A stretch of 24,245 nt of DNA, taken from the NCBI GenBank assembly GCA_048213135.1, contig AFZH01017882.1:1-24245 (forward strand), read 5' to 3'. Below are positions 18,115 through 24,245 of the stretch, in pieces. Both the position numbers and the translations under genes were made by a program. The notes under the pieces were generated by a model. The model searched no databases and was not told where the DNA came from. It was given only the letters and a program-made list of their open reading frames with translations. How positions within the stretch are numbered: position 1 is the first letter of the stretch; each line of letters begins with the position of its first letter. This DNA is from Reclinomonas americana ATCC 50394 (Eukaryota; Jakobida; Jakobea; Jakobida).

Positions 18115-19566
18115 TCACAGCTCGAATTTGCACACTGGACACGTGGGATGTGAGTTGAGCCAGCGCGACACGCATTGCTGTAGCCAGCCAGCAAGTGAGT
18201 GAGTGATGAGTGAGCAAGAGTGACGAGAAGAGTTGCATGTCGCACCTTGTGGTACTGGTGCAGACACGGCAGCGAAATCACTTCTTCGCCGGCTTGATAG
18301 TTTTCGAGGCAAATGGGGCACTCCCGCTGCGGCGTCTTGGTGTCGTCGGCCGCAACAATGAACGACGGGAAGCGATTGATCTCGGAGGTCGTCAGACCGC
18401 CCCACGCCGGCCCACCTGCGCCCTCGTCGAGTGCCAGCAAGGCCTCGTAGTCTGCACACAACCATCGTCAGTGACACGTTCCTCCACCCCGTCCATCCTC
18501 CACGCTACCTCGTGAATCAAAGTCGCGGTCCACCACGGCCAAGTTGAAGTGCTGCAGATCCATGCGCCCACCCGCCAGCAGGTGTCGCGCCAGGCGAAGA
18601 TTACCTCGGCGCATGCGACCTGCCATTTGATCGTCAGACAACTAACTCACTCTGCTGCACTGAGCACACACGTGTACATGCACACCATGCTCCTCATCGA
18701 ATCGCTCGTCGTCCATCCCCCGCAGCCGCCGCAACATCGCCACCTCGTCGCCATCGCCATCGTCGTCCTCCTCCGCGGCTCGTTGTTGTCTCCGCAGCAC
18801 AATCAGGCGGAGGATCGCCGACACCACAAACACACCAATCCACAGAAACATCACGCCGCCGACATTGGCCCACTGGCCGACCACAAAGAACAGCGACAGG
18901 AACACCACCGGCAGCATCACATTCACCAGCCAACTGGTGGTGGTCGAGTTCGAAATAGGTGCGCAGGCGGCACAACACTCGCCGCACCGCATCCGCGACC
19001 ACAGCACACGCAGTGCCGAACGCCATCGTGACCCGCCACTGCCTGCCACTCCGGCCGCCGACAACTCCGAGCCAGCAGCGAGCAACTGTGCGCGGATCGT
19101 GTCATCTCAAAAGAATCACAGATTCACAAAGCAGCACACACGGCGCAACTCGTTCTGTCTCTCGTCGTTGCACACCTCGCGCTCCACCTCGCTCCTCATC
19201 ATCATCATCGTCATCATCTTCGTCTTCTTCTTCTTCGCCTTCTGCCTCTCGCGGTCGCAGTTGGCCCAACTCCACCTCCTGATTCACTTCATCCCCTGCA
19301 CTGCGACTCCCGCTCGCCTGCCCGCCACTCTCCTCGTGGCCCTCATCATCAACATCGGCCTGGAAGAAGCGCGGATCGCGCAGGCGTTGAAGGTGGCGGT
19401 CGTGGAAGAGTGCGTGACGATCTCGTCCGCCACTGCTCCCCGAGCCCGACACTGCTGGGGAGGCGGTCGCGGTTGGTGCCGACTGTGAGGGTGGAGGGCG
19501 AGGAGCGGGGGGCGGTGGTGCCAGCAAGAAGCCACCGCCTAGATCGACAGGCGCGCTTGCCGCCAT
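18115..19566 (-). CDS. RING-H2 membrane E3 ubiquitin ligase
   Basis: Five exons on the minus strand: 19150-19566, 18686-19085, 18509-18619, 18246-18451, 18115-18177; 398 aa. The C-terminal RING-H2 is complete across the last intron: C-x2-C-x14-C-x-H-x2-H-x2-C-x10-C-x2-C (about residues 354-394), from CPICLENYQ to HPTCPVC, so it should bind two zincs and an E2. Two strong membrane helices lie near residues 175-220 (VMLPVVFLSLFFVV and FLWIGVFVVSAILRLIVL), preceded by a Cys-rich CGECCAACAP that could be palmitoylated. The N-terminus is Pro-rich, then has an Asp/Glu block; another acidic stretch follows the second helix. This layout, with the RING at the extreme C-terminus facing the cytosol, resembles membrane-anchored ligases of the endomembrane system. 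Substrate unknown. Intron 1 starts GTTGCG; the others are conventional. Confidence 0.85.
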
Positions 19567-19770
19567 CTTTCTGATTGCCAATGTGCGAGCTCGAAACTGA
19601 CTTGTCCCACGTGTAACGCGACGTGACCTGTCAGCTTTTTCTGTGTGCGTCTCTCTCTCTCTCCCTTGTGCTGTCCGCTTTGTGCATCGTAGAGATGCAT
19701 CGTTTCTCGTCATTGCGGTGCTGCAATATGAGGCGTGCGATCGGACTGGAGTTGTCGACGTCTGATATCG

Positions 19771-19787
19771 CGATCGACTGTCGATCG
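19771..19787. repeat. perfect inverted repeat, 7-bp arms
   Basis: CGATCGA and TCGATCG flank a CTG spacer. The arms are themselves near-palindromic. It lies in the RING/MFS-B promoter. Confidence 0.8.
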
Positions 19788-19793
19788 ATATTG

Positions 19794-19812
19794 CGATCGT
19801 TGCGAACGATCG
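19794..19812. repeat. perfect inverted repeat, 8-bp arms
   Basis: CGATCGTT and AACGATCG flank a GCG spacer. It begins 6 bases after the preceding inverted repeat, so the two centres are 24 bp apart, a little over two helical turns. Confidence 0.8.
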
Positions 19813-19965
19813 TGGGATCGCACCACACGCGCTGTATGTCTCGTAGACGCAGTGAACAAGAATGCTCCGGTTCGCGGTGAAAAGAACGAAGCGAAAACGT
19901 GCGCGTTGCCATTTTCTTTTTTTCGCGATCGATCGAGCGGTGGTCGACTCGCAATTCTCTTGTCC

Positions 19966-22900
19966 ATGAGCTCGGAGAAGAGCACTGCAGGCACTGTCGT
20001 CGCTGAGTCCGACACTCCCACAGCTGTGGCGCCGCCACCACCTCCCCCACCCGTCAGTGGCAGCAGCACGCCAGCACCAGCGCCTGCGCCGCCCGTGTAC
20101 TTTCCCCACATCAGTGGCGACGATCTGGTTCCCGTGATCGATGGCAATCCGCAGGAGAATCGCGCCGGCGACAGCGAACCGGCTGGTGGTGAGTGTCGTC
20201 TCGTGTGGCGATCGGGTGTGCGATCGCATGTTTGTGCGGTGCGCTCCTCTTCCAATGCGACAATCGCTTCGCGAACGCAGCACTGGAATTTGCAGAGGAC
20301 GAGCCGAGTCCGGTGGAAATCGAGCTGCAACCTGTCGACCTCGCCGCTCGCCGTGCCTCTCGCTCTCACCATGTGATGCTCCCACCAGCGTCACCGCAGC
20401 GCATGACCGCTGTCCAGGTGCCGCTGTTGGACACGGGAATCGCTTTGCACGTCCCATCGGTAATGGAACCGATGACTGCGGTGATTGTGCCTGGAACCAC
20501 CGCCGTGGTCGACGACACGACGCGGCACCCGTTGCCGCAGCAACAGAGAACGCACCACCATCATCACCACCACCACCACCATGCGAACGGAGCAGCCGCC
20601 TTGAAACAGGAGCAGCAGTTGAAGCAGCCGCTAGTGCATCCACGTACCAGTCCACCTCAACAGGATCGTCTGCGATCGGTGGTCGGTCTCACCGTGGGGG
20701 CGGGCCCCGATGTGGACGCCGATCGACAGGCCCTGATCTCTGCAGGCTTCGGGTCGCCGGGCCAGTATTCGGCGTCGTCGCTGGATCCACTGACCGGCGA
20801 CGATCGCGAAGACGGCGAACAGTTGCGGAGTGGTATCCTGGAGGTGCCGGGAGCCATCGATTTGCGGCGCGCCGACATGCGATCGGTGTGGGCCTTCTTG
20901 GTCGGCGTTCTCTGCACGCAGGTACTGTGTGTGCACATGAGTGAGCGTGCTTGTGTGAGTCGCATTGACACGGATGTATGCAATTGCAGGTATGGAACAA
21001 CTCGTTGCAAATTGTGCAGCCACTGTTGGTGCTGTGGGTCACGAATGATGTTGCGGCAGTGCATTTGTATGCGCCTGTTGATATTCAATCGACTCACTGA
21101 TGCCACGCATGCAGCCGTCGATGGTGGCCTTTATCTTGGTGCGCACGACCAACCAGTTTTGACTGTATTCCTTGATTTGTATTTTCATCAGTCTGCATCC
21201 TCTGCAGATGGGCTATGGCGTGTGCAGTGCGCTCGGCAACACGCTTGGCGGCCTGTGCTACCCATTCTTCTCGCCCAAGAAGCTGCTCGTCACGTTTTGC
21301 GTTGTGCGGTTCGTGCGCGACTGTGAGTCCACGCTCCTTCAAACTCGAAGCTCATTCATGTTTCCGCAGATCACTCTCACAGTTTGCCACATGCATCGTG
21401 TACTTGTGGGCGTCGAGTCACGGCTGGTACATCCTGGTGTTGTACATGGTGGACTCGCTGGCGATCGGTGTGCTGGACACTGTTCGCACGGCGTTTCCGC
21501 GATCGGCTGTCGGACCAGAGGAGGCCGCGCTGAACAAACTGAACGCCGACTTTCAGCTGTCGTTCGATGCCGGCACCACCATTGGTTGGTGGCCTCTGTT
21601 GTGAATTGAGTGCATGGCTGCTGCTACTCCGACGTCCTCCCTCACACGAAACACAGGTCCAATCATCACCGGTGTTGTCATGACGCTGACCACGGATTTG
21701 CGCACTGTTGTCTTCCTGTCACCCTTCGGGTTCCTGTCGTGTGCCGCCATCTTCCTGTACGTGTGAATGCATAGACACACTTCTCTGCCTGTTGTTGCTC
21801 ACCGCCGGCCGAACAGGTGGGTTCCACGACTGAAGAGCGACGCCGAGGTCGCGCGCCAGCGACTGATCGCCAAGGGCAAGAGTTTGACCACGTTGCAGAT
21901 TCTCAGCAAGGCGTCGCCGTGGGCATCGCTCAAGTTCGTCTTTGGCAACGTGAGACTCGTACTACCATTCGTTGGCTTCCTCATGCTGCAAGGTATCTCG
22001 TCCGCTCACATCAACATGTTGTGCTGTTCGAATTTGCTAACTCTCTTCTGCACAGTGTACCGGCTGAAGAACACATATGCAGCACTGTATGCCACTCAAG
22101 TGCTGCACAACGCGACGCTGACTGCCTGGATGGTAAGACGACATTCGATCCTCGTTGCTGTCAATGGTGGCACTCACTCCTCTTTCTCGGTGACACAAGA
22201 TGGCCGGTTTCGGTATTGGTGGAACGATTGGCTCTCTCCTGTTCCGCTTCATGGACAAGCACAAAAAGTTGTGTGTGTATCACTGCGCGCGTAATCGTGC
22301 GGTGAGTGGCTGACGAGATGCGTGTACGCAGGATCAATCACGTGCGCAGCATGCTGTCTGCCGGCATCAGCCTGGCCATCTTCTCGTTCATCTGGCTGCC
22401 GGATGTGATTGACAAGAACTCCTCGGTGTGGTTCCGCTTCTCCTTCGACGAGCTAGCGATCATCATCATGGTCGTCGGCAACGTGTTTGGCCGACTGTCG
22501 ATGAACGTGCTGCTGCAGAAGGAGCTGCCGTGTTGCGTGATTCTCTGCATGCTCTGTGTTTCTCATGGTCGTCCGTCACTCACTCTGCATCATCGCCTGC
22601 GAAGCCTCACGCAACGCTGGTGTCATGGCCCTGCGTGGCTTCTTCGTGAAGCTCACTGCTGCACTGATGCGTGGACTGCTCGGCCTGGCATTCGTGGTGA
22701 CTGCCAACAATGGACTGCACGCGTTCCTCGTGTTCTCCGCGTTTACCTTCCTCCTGGCCGCCGCACAGGTACGCAACCGTATTGTTACTGCTGCTACAAG
22801 GAAGTGACCTGTCGCTGACTGCACTCGCAGATTGTTTGCAGTCTTGCGTACCGCTCCAATCGAGCAGCCACAACCTCGGCTGCCGACGCCACGGCATCCA

Positions 22901-23237
22901 TGGTACTGTTGCAAGCCGACGACATTGACGAGGATGATGTGCACGGTGAGAGAGACACACATCGTCACAAGTGTGTCCCTCGCGCGAGAAACTCATCGTC
23001 TTGGCGATCAAGGCCGACTGGCGCCATACAGCAAGCTCAACGCACCTCATCCAGGCAAGTACGCCTTCCAGCGTGATGACGGCGGAGCGGCGAGTGACGA
23101 TGAGTCGGCAGCTCTGGCGACCAGGATCAAGACAGGTGCGCGTGAAAATGTCTGTCCAGTGAGTGCCTCCACTGCTACTCACAGACACAAAACTCGCACC
23201 AGAAATGCGCCCAGAAGACCCCTCGTCCACCGCATGA
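19966..23237 (+). CDS. MFS transporter B (multi-pass membrane protein, paralogue of A)
   Basis: Fifteen exons: 19966-20188, 20281-20921, 20990-21049, 21115-21138, 21208-21308, 21370-21584, 21657-21756, 21817-21992, 22056-22132, 22200-22267, 22332-22531, 22605-22768, 22831-22945, 22989-23135, 23185-23237; about 787 aa. The roughly 275-residue N-terminus is Pro-rich, then has His10 (20553-20582), and precedes the first membrane helix (VWAFLVGVLCTQ). The transporter core has the same motifs as copy A (VWNNSLQIVQP, LDTVRTAFPRSA, DAGTTIGPIITG, VYRLKN, ALRGFFVK). The two copies share exon lengths of 60, 24, 101, 100 and 77 nt; the combined lengths 215, 268 and 164 nt also match. The polar C-terminus ends shortly before an AATAAA. 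The substrate cannot be inferred. The extended N-terminus, absent from copy A, may be a cytosolic regulatory or sorting region. Confidence 0.88.
20553..20582 (+). repeat. polyhistidine tract (10 CAC/CAT codons)
   Basis: Ten consecutive His codons lie in the cytosolic N-terminal region of MFS-B, after Gln-rich sequence. Such tracts can bind Zn2+, Ni2+ or Cu2+, so this may hint at metal sensing, but low-complexity runs are common in this window. Confidence 0.85.
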
Positions 23238-23244
23238 CACAACA

Positions 23245-23250
23245 AATAAA
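23245..23250 (+). terminator. AATAAA polyadenylation signal of MFS-B
   Basis: A canonical AATAAA begins 8 bases after the TGA of MFS-B. The proximity implies a very short 3' UTR. The other genes in the window lack an obvious AATAAA at this position. Confidence 0.55.
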
Positions 23251-23321
23251 AAACCCACTGACTTTGCTGCTGCAGTTCAATTATCGTCGCAACAGTGGGG
23301 TGGCACTGGTACCGTAACTAC

Positions 23322-24245
23322 TCACGCCCTGCGTGGAATGTAATCACCGGCGGCCCAACGAGTCAGATCCGCCATCTCCTTGGTGTTGAACTGCCGTGCG
23401 TCGGCAAAGTGACGCGCCGTCTCCGCGATGCGAAGACCCGCCGCTGCGATTGATCGTGGCGGTGAATCGACAGGTGAGAGAATATCATCAATCAAAAACA
23501 CGCAGTCGACTCACCAGCGCCAAACTTGAAACCGTGACCCGAGCAGCAGCTGACGAGCAGAGTGTTGGCGTGCACTGGCTCCACCACAAACTTTTCGTCG
23601 ATTGTCGTGGAGTAGAAGCACGTCATGCCGCGCTCAACCTTGTACTGATTGGCGTCGGTCAGCGCGTACTTGCAAGTCTGCATCATCGTCACACAACAGA
23701 AGTGAGTCGATATCAGTCGGCAAGTGCCAGTCGTGAGCGCCGGCCAACCTCAAAAAGCTTCTCAGCCTCCTCTGCAGACGAGGTGCGGTCGGAGTCGGGG
23801 TGGCCCTGCTGCGTGAAGGTGTGGAATCCCATCTTCAGTCCCGTTCCGGGAATGGGTGGCACCACGTACAGGCCACTCTCCGTGCCAATGTCGAGCAGCA
23901 TGGGAGCCTGTACATGCCACAGTGAACAACACAAACACGCACGCAGAGGGAAAGTGAGACATGATCGCGGCGCACCTTGGACCACGCCTCGCGGAGGTGT
24001 GGAGGAGGCTGGACGTACACCAGCACCTGCCGTGAGGCAGTGATTCGCTTCTTGGTGCTCGGCAACAGGTCGCCGAGCCAGGCACCAGCACACACAAAGG
24101 TGAGATCGGACTTGAACGAGGCACCGCCGGCGGTCTTGATGAGACCCGATGGCGACATGTCGACAACGCGGGCATTCGGCACAAACGTGACATTCGGCTG
24201 CATCGCACGCATAGTGAGTGGCAGCACGATCTCCAGTCTGGAGAG
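23322..24245 (-). CDS. sarcosine oxidase-type FAD amine oxidase (MSOX/PIPOX family), N-terminal part outside the window
   Basis: Four exons are visible on the minus strand: 23976-24245 (continues beyond or close to the window edge), 23749-23907, 23515-23677, 23322-23443. The family oxidises sarcosine, pipecolate or related N-methyl amino acids, producing H2O2. The visible part covers the second half of the FAD/substrate domain: FVCAGAWLGDLLP, then GLYVVPPIPGTGLKMGFHTF, then MTCFYSTTIDEKFVVEP, whose Cys matches the covalent flavin attachment site, and finally SCCSGHGFKFGA, the strongest family signature. The C-terminus reads YIPRRA with no SKL-like peroxisomal signal, unlike the animal enzymes. 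The last exon boundary near 24238 is uncertain because CTCTCCAG there could be a splice acceptor. One intron (23678-23748) starts GTTGGC. The stop lies 84 bp from the convergent MFS-B stop. Confidence 0.88.

Larger units (their letters stand above)
19567..19965. promoter_or_regulatory. divergent promoter region RING / MFS-B with CGATCG palindromes
   Basis: This 399-bp gap separates two divergent start codons. It has no credible coding sequence but is dense in CGATCG-type words between 19765 and 19815, including two adjacent perfect inverted repeats. Such a cluster in a bidirectional promoter suggests binding sites for a dimeric factor. A related GCGATCGATCGAG word recurs at about 19925-19937, just upstream of the MFS-B start. 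Confidence 0.5.

Noticed and set aside
17784-18158. Possible small gene between MGC-B and the RING gene
   Set aside because: The frame is rich in Cys, Leu and Phe from translated T/C-rich sequence, overlaps the RING gene's last exon and has no recognisable motif.

Overview
The window is nuclear DNA of a flagellated, gene-dense eukaryote, most likely a free-living unicellular protist; I cannot name the lineage. The evidence is about 88 short introns (mostly 55-80 nt), conserved eukaryotic proteins (RIO2 kinase, palmitoyl-protein thioesterase, a CCDC42/CFAP73-type flagellar coiled-coil protein, RING-H2 and EXPERA membrane proteins), GC-rich third codon positions, and many CA/GT and trinucleotide microsatellites. 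TAA, TAG and TGA all serve as stops, so the code looks standard. I built all gene models by hand from reading-frame continuity, splice dinucleotides and protein-family or paralogue alignment.

Layout: (1) 1-1584 (+), 3' part of a CCDC42/CFAP73-like coiled-coil gene. (2) 1980-3739 (+), 2-oxoglutarate/Fe(II) oxygenase. (3) 3898-6085 (-), RIO2 kinase with a large acidic insert. (4) 6169-8982 (+), MFS transporter A. (5) 9088-10606 (+), MGC protein A, a putatively N-acylated DcrB/PsbP-like domain protein. (6) 10641-11727 (-), EF-hand protein beginning MGSCC. (7) 12098-12940 (-), unknown protein with a membrane segment. (8) 12814-14356 (+), EXPERA/TMEM97-like protein. (9) 14551-16119 (-), PPT1. (10) 16210-17774 (+), MGC protein B. 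(11) 18115-19566 (-), RING-H2 membrane ubiquitin ligase. (12) 19966-23237 (+), MFS transporter B. (13) 23322-24245 (-), C-terminal part of a sarcosine oxidase-type flavoenzyme. Intergenic gaps range from 34 bp to about 400 bp.

Two features tie the region together. First, it holds two paralogous pairs, MFS A/B and MGC A/B, all on the + strand in mirrored order (MFS-A, MGC-A ... MGC-B, MFS-B), with conserved intron positions. Second, three proteins carry N-termini typical of myristoylation plus palmitoylation (MGCAAS, MGCAYS, MGSCC), and a palmitoyl-protein thioesterase lies among them; a functional link is only an inference.

The most unusual signal is in the splicing. About 20 of 88 introns begin GTTGCG, most often GTTGCGT, which looks like the ordinary local donor GTGCGT with one extra T after GT. 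Related donors (GTTGTGT, GTTGAGT, GTTACG) fit the same pattern. Homologous introns of the paralogues switch between ordinary and extra-T donors. Several genes also carry an intron inside or directly after the start codon.
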